In this document: positions 42,504-55,909 of the stretch, in pieces
Position numbering within the stretch: the first letter of the stretch is position 1
Layout of the letters: each line of letters starts with the position of its first letter
NCBI RefSeq assembly: GCF_963576545.1
Contig: NC_083656.1
Location: 2,011,219 to 2,075,218, forward strand
Source of the DNA: Limanda limanda
Lineage: Eukaryota > Chordata > Actinopteri > Pleuronectiformes > Pleuronectidae
Reading direction: 5' to 3'
DNA length: 64,000 nucleotides
Made by a program: the position numbers and the translations under genes
Notes under the pieces: generated by a model
What the model saw: only the letters and a program-made list of their open reading frames with translations
The model's database searches: none
Told to the model about the DNA's origin: nothing

Positions 42504-45500
42504 AAGGGTGACCAGCGAACACCCTGGATGAAGGGAAGAAGACGTCTGACGGGATCCTACCTGGCCTCGCGGGAGTAGTTCTGCTCCAGCCGGTCCTTCA
42601 CCCGGCGCTTCTCCTCCTTGGTGATCTTGCGGCGGTCGCAGGCGCCGAGGTTGATGAGAACCAGCGTGTCGTACAGCAAGGCGTCCTTCACCTCGCGGTC
42701 CAGCGGCGAGTCGGTGGTGAAACTGGGCGAGTGGTTCACCTGGACACAGAGAAAAACATCACACATCAATTAATCAATAATCAATTTCCCCGAGTCAAAC
42801 TTTCTCCCCTTAAAAACAAAATATTTACTTTAAATTCTAGTGGAGAGTTTTTTAAAGATTCCAAACAGCTGAATCTGGAGGAAAATGAGAGTAAATGATG
42901 CTCAAGACATTTGCAATATTTGATGAAGCCATAAAACATGGAGGTGTGCGTTTTAATATTCAACTCAACGTAAACACCATCAAGCCTCGATGGAATAAAC
43001 TGATTCAGAATATATGTGATACTGTGTGAAATGAGTTTTACAAGGGAAACGAGGGGGGGGGGAAATGTTCAGGGATTAAAAAACCCACTTGAAGGAATTT
43101 CCCATTCATACATTTCTGTTACTTTCACTCAGATAAACTAGTCCAGGCAAAGTAGCGTTTTACGACCGACTAATTGTAAAAGAATTTTTTTCAGCATAGA
43201 TCATTTCTATGAGGTGTCCAGAACAACATACTAAAAGTCCTAAGAAATCCTAGTTGAGGAAATATGTTTAATTCTCATCAATGTGCCAATAAGGCAACAA
43301 TACACCCCAAAGAGACTATTTTTTTCCTTTACTCCAATCAAAATAAAACTTTACACAATGAAAGAAGCCATGAAACGTAACATTTTTTGTATTACAAGTT
43401 TCTTTGAAAATGAATTTGAATATGCAAATGAGCTATACACTAATCGAATAATCGAATATCAAGATATAAGTACCATTTCCTACAAGCTCGGTGTCCATCG
43501 ACTTCATATTAGCTGTTTTAGAATATCAGAAGCGCTGAAACCTGGATTAGCTTGGTATAAAAGTGGCCAGACATTCTAGCACTTCAATATTTCACATTTG
43601 CAAGGAGAAAAAAAAAATATATAACAACACAATGTCACTTCACACTGATGAACAGAAAAGAGGGAGTTTGTGAGAACAGGAAAGAATATAAGTGAACATC
43701 TCAGCTTCGAAAGAAGAATTTTCCTTCCTTTTGAAAAGATAAAAGGATAACTTACTTCCTGAATGTTAGTCCATGTTTGTAGGATACATCCAACATACAA
43801 TACAATACAACATACAACAATACACCCAAATAGGCTTAATTTTTTCCTTTACTCCTACCAGAATAAAACTTTACATAGTAAAAGTATTTATGAAACGTAA
43901 CATTTTTTGTATTACAAGTTTCTTTTGAAATGAATTTGACAAGCACATGAGCTCCACACTTATTGAATATGTCCTAATTTGCATAGGCAAACACCATTCA
44001 TATGTATTACAAATACATACATAAATTCATTTTCAAAGAACTCAACACACTCAACACAACACACCACACACACCACACACAAAACACACACAACACACAC
44101 AACACACTCAACACACTCAACACAACACACCACACACACCACACACACAACACACAAAACACACACAACACACACAACACACAACACACCACACACTCAA
44201 CACAACACAACACACCACACACACCACACACACAACACACACAACACACACAACACACTCAACACACTCAACACACTCAACACACACAACACACTCAACA
44301 CACTCAACACACTCAACACACTCAACACACTCACAACACACACAACACACACAACACACCACACACACACAACCAACACACACAACACACACAACACACT
44401 CAACACACACCACACACAACACACACCACACACAACACACACAACACACACAACACACTCAACACACACAACACACACAACACACTCAACACACTCAACA
44501 CACGCAACACACACAACACACTCAACACACACAACACACACACAACACACACAACACACCACACACACACAACCAACACACACAACACACACAACACACA
44601 CAACACACACAACACATCACACACTCAACACACACAACACAACACACCACACACAAGACACACCACACAACACACCACACAACACTCAACTAGGATTAAT
44701 TAGGACTTTTAGTATGTTGTTGTGGACACCTCATAGAAATTATCTATGCTGAAACAAATTCTTTTACAATTACTTCTATTTTTGGCTCCAAAATGGGTTA
44801 CTTTGCCTGGACTAAACAGGACAGTTAGGAGTTTATGATCTGCACAGAGTATTAAAGCCAGGCCTCTCACCTCCAGCACCCAGGGCCGCAGGCGGTGGTC
44901 CAGCAGCACGTCGAAGCCCAGGATCTCGAAGCACACGCTGCCGTTGGTGTGGTTGGGGAAGCAGGTCTGGTAGTTGTGCTTCAGGGTCGGCTGGGCGGAG
45001 ATCAGCGTCTTGATGATCACGTCCTCGATGTCGCTCCACATCTTCTCCGTGTTGCAGCTGATGGACTCCAGGTACTTGTTCAGCGTCGACAGTTTTCTAC
45101 GAGAGAAATCAATAAAAAAAATAAAGCAGATCTGTTGAGATTTCTAAATTTTAGTTTCTCTCTGAGCTGACAGAATTCTAACAATAAAGATAGGAACAGT
45201 TTTAGCTAGATATTATGCTTCATCCAGATGATTATAATAACCGTTGCTGCTTAGTGTTAATAATGAATCCTTCACTTGTTTTTCATTTCTAACTTCTGAT
45301 ATTAAAAGCGTAATTCCCTCAGATTCATTAAACTCACACAGAGATCCAGGAACTGTCCCTTCTGAGGCAAAGTGAGTGTGACATTGTTTGGGTTAAGTTG
45401 TTGCGAAGGTTTACACAGTCAGGTTTGTTTTGATATAGCTGAAACATAATAATCTTTTCTCCAATTGTAAACACCTTTGCCCCACATTGCATCTGTGGTT

Positions 45501-48315
45501 CAAGGACTTTTATGAAGTAAACTATAGGGTCATTGGGAGTGTCTTCCTTTTCAATTCCGTATTCCAAAAGCCAGGAGGATGGATTACGCCTGCGCACTTC
45601 CATAGAGGAGGAGGAACGAAGATCTACTGTATAAAATGGACAGACGCCGGATGTTCATGGCGCTCTGATACATCTAATGTACTGGAAGCCCATTGCTTTG
45701 CTGTAACATGTTCATTGCTTTCTAAATAAATACTTGATTTGAGCAAACCATCTTCTCTTAAAGGATAAAAGAACACGTTTTCAACAGATCTTACTTTAGC
45801 AACAGTAAAGAAATGTGAGATTTGACACAATCAACATCAACTTGGGGACATTAATACCGTTTGCTGCCAGTGTCCTCGTCACGGACAAACCTCTCACTGT
45901 TCTTGTTGATTGAGTAGTTGGTGAGATGCATGCAGACGTCATCCTGAGTTACAAAGACAAGCTCAGTACAGTGCACAGCATCACACACTCACAAACATAC
46001 AGATAAATGGGTGGATGACATAACGCATGATTTTTCTGTAATTAAGTGTGAATGTTTATTTAGATGCATTGAACCACTTAAACAACACATGGATGTGATG
46101 CATATTATGGTACTTTGTTTTAAACTTATGATTTTGTATGAAATATCTGTTATGTTTTGATTATATTTTAAGGTGAAGACGCAAAATGTCCTGCGGTGTG
46201 ACCGTAACATAGGTGAAGCATTAAACTTACATATTAACAAAATAAACCAGAAATATCTGGAGCAGGTAATAACTGCCTTGGCATTATATTGTATATAATG
46301 ACTTTATTAATATTAGGTTTTAATATGCACAAAACTAGTACATTAGTATTTACAGCAAAATAACTTTCGTAACACAAATGCTGTCCTGTGGCGTGACATC
46401 AGATTTTTGAAACGGCAGTTACATGGACAACTATAGGGGCCCTTAGTTTATCCCACTACCAGGAAGCCCCCCAGATGTTGGAATGTACTGTGTATGTTGA
46501 TAAATTCAGCATTTGAACATTATAATTTCATACAACTGTAATCCTCATTAGAACTTTATTTGTCAACTACCCATATATGTATTAGTACTCTATGATTGGA
46601 TATTCTTCAGCGTCTCCTACCACGTTGCCGTGCTTGGGCTCGTTGTAGTGTGTGGTGCAGAAGCGAGCCAGTCCCTCCTTGAACATGAAGACACTGAACG
46701 GGTCACATGACGTCACCAGCACGTAGATACGCAGGTCGAACTTGAAGCCGTCGATAATGAAAGGCTGAGGAACACAAACACAACAGGTCAGAACATCAGT
46801 GTGTGTCCCCGGCTCCACGTGCTGCCGGACCGAGCCTCACCCTGGAGATGTAGACCTGGCAGATCATGTGTTCTCCAGCTGGAATGTCTTTACTGGACTT
46901 GGTGATGAAGATGCCTTTGCCCTGGCAGCCGGTGTCTGGCTTACAGATGTACGTCCTGTGTCTTTTGGCCCTGGTGTAAGCTTGGAATTCGCTGTAACTG
47001 CAAAGTGCAACGGGAGGAAGGAGTTAGTGAACAGGGGGAGACGCTGGGAAAGGGCAAAATGAAAGGAGGACAGAACCCACTGACTCTGCGGGAAGGCACC
47101 AGGTCCGGGGGAAGATGCCGTAGTCCTTGGGGAAGAGCTTCAGCATGTGGTTCATGTTTCTTGCCAGTAAATCTTTGCGGCAGATCTCATTCATCCCTGG
47201 GAAATGGTTTATTTTCTGCACAGACAAACAAAGCAGACGATGGGGTTTAAATGGGAACTATCTATAAGCGTATGATGACTCTGCTGCATATTTTTATTAG
47301 GAGGAGGTGGGTATAACAAAATAAACAGATCTACTTTATTCATAGAGGGAAGAACAGAAGAGAAGATTGGAGTACGTTGGTATTAACTTGCTGAATAGTA
47401 ACCGCACTGAAAAACCCAATTAGAGGGATTGAAGATCTTTTCCAAACTTGAATCTCTACAAACATCCATCTTCTTTTATTTCATGGGTGAACATATCGAG
47501 GATAATTAAAAAGACACGTGGAGACGTTACAAAAATGAAAGAGCGGCGTGACTAGTCTCCCGTGATCCATCTGCAGGTGAAGAGATTGAATTACCAGACG
47601 ATTATTTTACCGCGTTGGGTCGAGTTCAATTGGCCGTTTGTGATGATGGCGGTAATGTGACTGCGGCTGAGAGTGAATTGGACGGTGTACCTGGTAACAC
47701 TTCATGTCCTTCACGCGGAGCAGAGTCACGGAGAAGTCGGTCCAGAACAGCGTCCAGTCCTCGCCCTCCGCCACCTCCTTCAGGCCGTACCTGCACGCCG
47801 CTCGCCGCACTGAGACAGACGTCAGGAGGTTTTCTTTAGAAGCTCGCCAACGCTTTAACAGACATTTATCTTAATTCAGTCCTTTGTGTCCCATACGTAC
47901 CACTTTCATATTTGCAGTTGGTGAGGCTGATCCACAGTCATCTGGAAGAGAAGAGAGACAAAAAGAAGGACAGACATCTGCTTTGCTGCGAGGTCCTAGC
48001 GACGCCTCATTACACTCGTCTTCCCTCTCCCCCCAAATGATGAGGACAAATGAGGAAACACAATCTTAAGAGCCTCGAGGACGAGTTAGAGAACGGTGGC
48101 TGTCAGAGAGCCCAGCTGTTAATGGGGAATAACTGCAGAAGCACAAATGGAGGAGAAGCAGCAGTAAAGTACCTCTTCTTGCCTTTCCTCCTCTTCTTGA
48201 TGACAGGCGGCCTGACGGGGGGGCCGGCTTCGCTCTGGCTCTCGCCCTCCTCTCCTCGCAGATCACATTGAAGCACCTCTCCGTACTGGTCTGGGCTGAC
48301 CACATGTAGACCCAT
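37917..48315 (-). CDS. ttll6: ttll6, tubulin polyglutamylase (two apparent lesions)
   Basis: Fifteen minus-strand exons join in phase: 48173-48315, 47901-47941, 47691-47809, 47085-47215, 46841-46997, 46621-46764, 45858-45943, 44871-45096, 42561-42739, 42264-42451, 40391-40532, 39839-40078, 39674-39745, 38609-38813, 37917-38122. The sum is 2279 nt, one short of 760 codons. TTL-domain landmarks in order: NCKYESVRRAACRYGLKEV, KINHFPGMNEICRKDLLARN, TYICKPDTGCQGKGIFIT (ATP-grasp), DGFKFDLRIYVLVTSCDP, HLTNYSINKNSERF and EILGFDVLLDHRLRPW running into LEVNHSPSF (metal and ATP site). A basic tubulin-binding extension with YEADNLGGFKRIYPRQGTEK and a Gln/Glu-rich coiled tail follow. The enzyme adds glutamate side chains to tubulin in cilia. 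Lesions: TGA in frame at 47938-47940 and a 1-nt deletion near 42310. The last four exons are less certain. It could be an ageing pseudogene or carry assembly errors. Confidence 0.86.
38634..38712. repeat. Coding 9-bp minisatellite in ttll6 exon 14
   Basis: About eight copies of TGTTGATGG (plus strand), encoding Thr-Ile-Asn repeats on the minus strand in the C-terminal tail of ttll6. The unit is a multiple of three, so copy changes keep the frame. Confidence 0.85.
38880..39660. other. ttll6 intron, AT-rich
   Basis: Unremarkable AT-rich intron with no feature seen. Confidence 0.5.
41226..42250. repeat. TGTGTGTTG minisatellite array in a ttll6 intron
   Basis: About 1 kb of 9-10 bp units TGTGTGTTG and AGTGTGTTG with a few TTGGTTGTG and TGTGGTG variants, grading into (TG)n toward ttll6 exon 10. 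It gives very long open frames on both strands (Cys-Val-Leu or His-Thr-Gln repeats) that are by-products. The same unit occurs in the opposite orientation at 44041-44690. Confidence 0.95.
42463..42500. repeat. (AC)n microsatellite
   Basis: 19 AC units starting 12 bases from the ttll6 exon 10 acceptor. Confidence 0.9.
43140..44813. mobile_element. Non-autonomous DNA transposon with inverted-repeat arms, copy A
   Basis: Ends AGTCCAGGCAAAGTA (43140-43154) and TACTTTGCCTGGACT (44799-44813) are exact inverted repeats, flanked by TA on both sides if the element starts at GTCCAGG. The left arm (TTTTTTTCAGCATAGATCAT, GAGGTGTCCAGAACAACATA) reappears inverted on the right (TATGTTGTTGTGGACACCTC, ATCTATGCTGAAAC). 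An internal block around CGTAACATTTTTTGTATTAC is present twice in direct orientation (near 43378 and 43896). The right arm is interrupted by the minisatellite 44041-44690. No transposase frame. A TA target suggests a Tc1/mariner-like mover; a fold-back element is the alternative. Confidence 0.75.
44041..44690. repeat. CAACACACA minisatellite inside the transposon
   Basis: About 65 units of CAACACACA and CAACACACT, the reverse complement of the unit at 41226-42250. It sits inside the arm of the element at 43140-44813, in the ttll6 intron between exons 8 and 9. Confidence 0.95.
45100..46600. other. ttll6 introns 6-7, no further gene
   Basis: Apart from exon 7 (45858-45943) this is AT-rich intron. 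A minus-strand open frame at 45334-45603 has fairly even composition but no recognised family, splice logic or neighbour. Confidence 0.4.
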
Positions 48316-48316
48316 C

Positions 48317-48740
48317 CTGCATGGGCCACAGACAGAGGCCCGGTGAGGGGGGGCGCAGCGCAGGGAATCTCCCGGGGCCGGACGCTAACCCTGAACCAGC
48401 TGAGTCATTAGTTTGATATATTGGGATTATTGTTGTTATTTTTTGCATTTATATTTTTAGACACTAGACAACGGATTTCTTAAATTGCCGGAGAACATCG
48501 CAACTCGAACTGGTGCCTCAGTGGCTTTGGGTTCAGTTTATATTAAACATTACATTAAAGTAAAAACAACTTCCTTTGGAACATAAAAGGAAAAAAACAA
48601 CTTTTGGAGCATAAGGAAAATAAAAACTTCCTTTGGAACTTCAGAAAGAAAAATCCCTTGGAACAAAGAACTTTGGGACAAGAAAACTGAACAAAAGGAA
48701 CATTTGGTAGATTCTGTGAATTTATATTTATTTACGCAAT
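48317..48740. other. 5' side of ttll6
   Basis: An acceptor-like ATGCAG directly before the ttll6 ATG exon implies an untranslated first exon further right, not located. The rest is AT-rich. Confidence 0.4.
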
Positions 48741-49800
48741 ATAAGGAACAGCCGAGCCAAACGATTGGATTTGACGGTCATGTGTCATGTTCGGTCGTGG
48801 GCGTCTTTGGGTGCGAGACGCCACGGAGGGATCGGGATTGTTTGATCCTGCTTTGCAGAAATAAACAAGCAGGTTGAAAAAGCTGCAAGGGCTCAAGGGA
48901 TCAAAGGATAATATTACTGATGCTCTTATTTTGAAGGATGACTCATTGAGTAGTGGCCTGATGTTTTCATCCGAAGGGGCCGGCCTGTGACCGAGCAAGA
49001 GATGTTGATCAGCGGCATATTGTAGGGATATTGAACTCCATGAAATTGACTCTGACATTGAGTTGCTCATTGGAACAAACGCGTCAAAGGGGATGGAACC
49101 GTGGGAGCTGGTTAATATCCAGAGAGGTGGACCCTCTATAAGGTGAGAACCAAAGTGGGATGGGTTCTTAATGCTCCACGTCGGCAGCAAACAAACTGCT
49201 GATTCAGCTGTAAGTACCAATCGAATATCAACTGCAAACATTGAGGAAATGTTGGTTTAACAATATAACCATGAATTCAGCGAGACGTCATCAGAGGAAC
49301 AGGCTGAAATGTCTGAGAAGACTTTAAGTTTAGTGCTGAAAGACGGACGTTACTCCCTTCACCTGCCTTTCAGACACAAGAGAAGCAACCGATGTGGAAC
49401 AATGGAGATAAACTGGTTCTAAGGAGAATCCAGCTGATGGATCATCCAGGGGAACGAGAGAGGACGACTTCCGGACAAACAAACGGTGGATTCATGGACC
49501 AGAGTTTCTCTCTCAGCCAGAGGAGGAAAATCTGACTCCAGAGACCTGGCAGTCGACTTCATTATCAAAGACTCAGAACATCCCACCGATGATCTGGTCG
49601 ACTTCTTCTCAACTTGGATGAAACTGAAGAAGACTGTGGCCTGTCGGCGACTTCCCACACTCACCAGCTGGAGGCGCTGTAGTGCCCCTTTTCTCCTGGG
49701 GCCTCCAAACTCCCTGGGAACGCTCCTGCATACAGTACCAGCTCATTCGACTGTAAGCAAATGCAAGAAGGCTTCGATGACACCGTCAACAAAGAGCTAA
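48741..49800 (+). mobile_element. Degraded BEL/Pao-type LTR retrotransposon fragment
   Basis: Plus-strand translation in shifting frames gives pieces such as ELLIGTNASKGMEPWELVN, STNRISTANIEEMLV, SSEEQAEMSEKTLS and DGRYSLHLPFRHK. These resemble the stretch between protease and reverse transcriptase of BEL/Pao polyproteins. Several stops and frameshifts interrupt it, and no LTRs or complete domains were found. A minus-strand open frame at 48732-49241 is its mirror image. Confidence 0.6.
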
Positions 49801-50354
49801 TGATGCCGTTCCGTTTTCCGACACTCGCGTCTCTCTCTTAACGAGCGGCGCTGCTCGGCCTCACAATGAAACTCAATCAAACAGAACGAAGTACATGCTG
49901 TAAGTGTGGAATCATGTTTCCGTTTCCATTTCTCTCATCAGGCGAGTGCTGCGGCTGTCAGCGCACTGCTCACTCACCGGCAGCCGGACGGAGACAAACG
50001 ATACCGCAGCAATATCACAGGGATTAAAGAAATAAAACACGTCTCTACAGTTTGATGCGTTTTACTTACAATCGATTCCATTCATAAAATAAACAGCTAG
50101 AGTGGAGTCAGTGAGGTAAACAAAACGCTGACAGGACTAGAAAATATCTGAATTGAGACTGTAGCTTTAGAAAACTACTGTCGATTAACATCACAATGTT
50201 TTTTTTTATGATCTACTTCAATACTTTTTCTTTTTCTCACCAGCCGCAGTTTTAATATCTTTTTTCTTTGTGCATCTAAACATACCTGTCTCCTTGCACT
50301 GTTTACCCTGTACAACACTCCGCTCCATATACTGGAACACTTACTTCACATCAT

Positions 50355-51131
<777 letters not shown>

Positions 51132-51239
51132 ATCTCACTCAAAAGGAATCCTGGATTCACGCTGAACACAAAGGGAGAATATCAAATATCTTTAGTGTGT
51201 TTTCTCAGAAGCTGAAATGCTTCACAAACTAAATATTTG

Positions 51240-52370
51240 AGGTTAAAGACAGCGGTATAAACCCCGCCTCCTCCATGTTAGCAGATGGGACAATGGCCAA
51301 GCTGAGATGTACACTGTGAATAAATATTTCTCAAAAATGGTTTCTGTCATCTCAAGTATTTCTCATCACACTAATGTTTGTTTAGGGCCCATGTTTCAGA
51401 TGAGTTTGGTTTTAAATATCCAACATCCTTATTGACAGCTGAGACCTGTCTCACGATTGGTCAAGCATGTGTATAGGCCACACCTTGCTACGGTGGCTCC
51501 ACCCCTCGATAGACGGCCTCTTCAAAAGATGGCAGCGTTATTTTGGCTTCATTCCGGGAGAGTTGGAGGAAGTAGAGACGCATCGTCCATCTTTACTCAC
51601 AGTCTGTGGTTCAACGGATCACCAAAGTTATTAAAATTCATCATGATGTGAATCAGTGCATCAAAAACATCTCAAAGCTGTTGAGATATTTCTCTCTGAA
51701 GCAGGAATATGAAGCTCATGATGGCTCTGGAGGAGACGTCTGGGATCCAAACAGTTATTTGGATTCACGAGTGTCGGTAATAAATAACACAACATGTTTC
51801 ACTGCTGTTGAGATGTTTCTGCTGATGGATGAAAACTCTGCACACGAGCAGTTTCATTCCAGAAACGTCTCTGACCTGCAAACGTCCGTCTGCACTCGGA
51901 CTCGAGCCACAGCGGCGTCTCAGCTCCTCGCCTCGGCCTCCTATCTGGTGTCTGGTGAGGTGAAGGTGAGGTCAAGTTGAGTCCTGGTGATGATCGTGAC
52001 AGACTACTGGTGAAGGAGGGGTTGGGTGGGTGGGGGGGGGGGCATTAAGGAGGGACATCCCAGCAGCTCTGTGGGAGGTGACGGTGCTAGGTGACAGTAT
52101 TCTGATCCAATGATCTGGATAATCCTGCCCACTGATCCACGCCCGGATCCAGTTACAGCCCCGGGAAGGATTCCTCTCCCAGCTCCGCCTCCTCCAGTGT
52201 GCGTCAACAACAGGAACATGAACAACACCTCGGAATCATCCGTCCTCCGCAAACAAGGACGACTGGTTTAAATGTTCCTAGAGACGTCGACATCCAGGCT
52301 AAACCATGAGTCGGTAAACTAACATTAACTTTAATCTTACTTAAAAAGAACGGCAGCACTGACGAGGTTG
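51240..52370. other. Spacer, no gene recognised
   Basis: Moderately GC-rich non-coding sequence between two retroelement copies. Open frames at 51457-51980 lack family similarity. Confidence 0.4.
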
Positions 52371-52371
52371 A

Positions 52372-53309
<938 letters not shown>

Positions 53310-53319
53310 CTGCTTTGGA

Positions 53320-54292
53320 TAAACCTTTAAATTCTACAGAAAACATCTACAATATCATCAAAATCACCGTCAGATAATATTTTAATAAACTGATCACTTG
53401 ACCACTAATGTCCTGTTGTACTCTGCAATAAATGCTCCTTAAGGTTCTGTCTTGTTTTTATTAGAATCTGTCTGAGCTGCAGACTGAACTTTGTGGCCTT
53501 GGAAGAGGCTGCTGAGTTAAATCTAATATTTTATCTTTATTGATTTAAATGGACGCAGAAAATATATCGTAAACATGTCTGAGTGTAATTAAACAGGTTT
53601 AAACAGCCAAAAGCATCAGAAACTTGGAATTAAGACTTGTGTAAATCAACAGAACCCCCTAGAGTGATCTTTTACGAAGGCAAGAGTGTTGAATTAATTA
53701 AACAGCGTGAGTTTTAGCAGCTTAAATGTTTCCTGTCAAGTCCCAGAATCATAATTTGAGAAATGTCTGTTCCTCACCTGCATCGTCGGGCCTACATCTG
53801 TGAGGAAGGAGGTGATGGAGGCGGCCCCTCGTCCGTCGGACCCTCGCTACAGGAGTCCTCGGTTCTAAGAGCCCGTTAGGATGCTGTCACTCTCCTCGTT
53901 AGACCAACAGCCACATCTCGAGCACCTGCTGCCCCCCCACCCACACACACACACACAGACACACACACAGTAGATCAGTATGACCACGAGGACGGTTCAC
54001 TTCAGATTGACTTACACACTCAAGCAACGAGCCCGCCGGTGGATCTGGTGACCAATTAGAAGCGGCGAGGACACACACCCGATCCCTGTTGACATGATGG
54101 AGAGAGAACGAGCAGGAGACCTCAGCGGGGGGGCGGAGGAGGAGGAGGAGGGGTAATCCCCGATATTTGTTCACTGAAATAAGAGAAGTGCTTTTCAACC
54201 ACTCGTGTTGTTAAATTGAAATCTGTGCTGTGACTGTGTTGTGGCGGCGAGTGAGAACATGGGTCCTCTGGGTCAAGAGGTCACATGAGGAG
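53320..54292. other. Spacer, no gene recognised
   Basis: Non-coding sequence with a short CA run near 53940 and a GGA run near 54135. Confidence 0.4.
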
Positions 54293-54332
54293 CCTTCAGC
54301 TGAAGCTCCAGATGAAGACAAGTCACCCAAAT

Positions 54333-55020
54333 AGTCCAGGCCAAGTAGCGTTTTACGACCGACTAATTGTTAAAGAATTTTTTTCAGCATAGATCATTTC
54401 TATGAGGTGTCCAGAACAACATACTTAAAGTCCTAAGAAATCCTAGTTGAGGAAATATGTTTAATTCTCATCAATGTGCCAATAAGGCAACAATACACCC
54501 CAAAAAGACTATTTTTTTCCTTTACTCCAATCAAAATAAAACTTTACACAATGAAAGTAACCATGAAACGTAACATTTTTTGCTCCACACTTATTGAATA
54601 TGTCCTAATTTGGTCAATTTGTATTGTTATTTTGTATTATTTGCCTTTTCTTGTCATTGTACAGCACTTTGGTCAGTTTATGCTGTATTTAAATGTGCTC
54701 TATAAATAAAACTTACTTACTTACTTACTAATTTGCATAGGCAAACACCATTCATATGTATTACAAATACATACATAAATTCATTTTCAAAGAAACTTGT
54801 AATACAAAAAATGTTACGTTTCATGGCTACTTTCATTGTGTAAAGTTTCATTTTGATAGGAGTAAAGGAAAAAAATAGTCTTTTTGGGGTGTATTGTTGC
54901 CTTATTGGAACACATTGATGAGAATTAAACATATTTCCTCAACTACGATTTCTTAGGACTTTTAGTATGTTGTTCTGGACACCTAATAGAAATAATCTAT
55001 GCTGAAAAAAATTATTTTTT
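54333..55020. mobile_element. Inverted-repeat DNA transposon, copy B (right end lost)
   Basis: Begins AGTCCAGGCCAAGTAGCG and follows the left arm of copy A closely to 54582. From 54737 it runs through the inverted arm, ending GAAATAATCTATGCTGAAAA, after which the terminal part with TTTGCCTGGAC is missing. The two arms (54334-54582 and about 54785-55017) could fold into a hairpin of over 200 bp. It is interrupted by a 115-bp insertion (54613-54727) and bracketed by 38-bp direct repeats (54293-54330 and 55022-55059, two mismatches). Confidence 0.75.
54613..54727 (+). mobile_element. Short retroposon nested in copy B
   Basis: A 115-bp insertion flanked by the 8-bp direct repeat CTAATTTG (54605-54612 and 54728-54735). 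Copy A retains the uninterrupted site (TGTCCTAATTTGCATAGG near 43973). The insert ends TGTGCTCTATAAATAAAACT followed by (TTAC)n, the tail style of fish L2-type LINEs and dependent SINEs. Confidence 0.75.
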
Positions 55021-55495
55021 TCCTTCAGCTGAAGCTCCTGATGAAGACAAGTCACTCAAACATCTGGTGAAGATGATGATCAGAGAGTCCAGGAGAGGAC
55101 TGTGGAACATGGAAGGATTACACAAAACTGGATTCCTGATTCATGAACCAATCGACATTAATTAAGCATCAGCTGACATCCTACACTCTTATCCACCTTT
55201 GGTCCTCGTGCTTTGAAGATCACAGGCACGTCACCTCCTGTGTGACAGAGAGCGAGCAACACACCAGCTCTCTCACCGTAACTGTGAGGGGTGAATTATA
55301 ATGTAATATGATATTTATGGCCTGATATTAAATAAGGGTAGGGAAGTTGTTTGATTAGAATAAAGAAAAGCTCAGGTTATTAAATAAGCAAGGCAGTGTT
55401 GTGAAGGGGAGATGGAAACGGTTTGTGGATTTTTAAATTTCCTTCTCTCTGAGATATGAAACTGTGAAGCTGCAGGTGATGATGTTACTGTCTCG

Positions 55496-55850
55496 CAGTG
55501 GTGTATAAAGTACTTGAAAGCCATACTTGAGTAAAAGTACAGATATCTGACCTGAAAGTGACTTTGGTAAAAGTAGAAGTCACCCGTCAGAAAATGACTT
55601 GAGTAAAAGTCTTAAAGTAGCTCATATTAAAAGTACTTAAGTATCAAAAGTATCTGGTGTTGAAATGTACTTAAGTATCAAAAGTAAAAGTACAAGTACC
55701 AAAATTAAAAATGCAAAGTGCTTTTTATAGTAGGTCTATACAGACACAAAACAACCCAAAATGTTTCTCCTCAAGATTTATCTCAACTGACTGAAAAATT
55801 TTAACAACAATATGAATATAATGTATATAATGTAAAAAAATGTAACCCTA

Positions 55851-55909
<59 letters not shown>

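Noticed and set aside
41182..42531. Very long open frames (up to 438 aa) on both strands
   Set aside because: They consist of His-Thr-Gln or Cys-Val-Leu repeats from the TGTGTGTTG minisatellite; only 42264-42451 is a real exon (ttll6).
43960..44752. Open frames of up to 257 aa across the CAACACACA array
   Set aside because: Same repeat in reverse; no splice logic, no family.
45334..45603. 89-aa minus-strand open frame inside a ttll6 intron
   Set aside because: Even composition but no recognised family or neighbour support; left as unexplained intron sequence.
48732..49241. 169-aa minus-strand open frame
   Set aside because: The opposite strand carries BEL/Pao-like peptides, so this is the mirror of a decayed retrotransposon.
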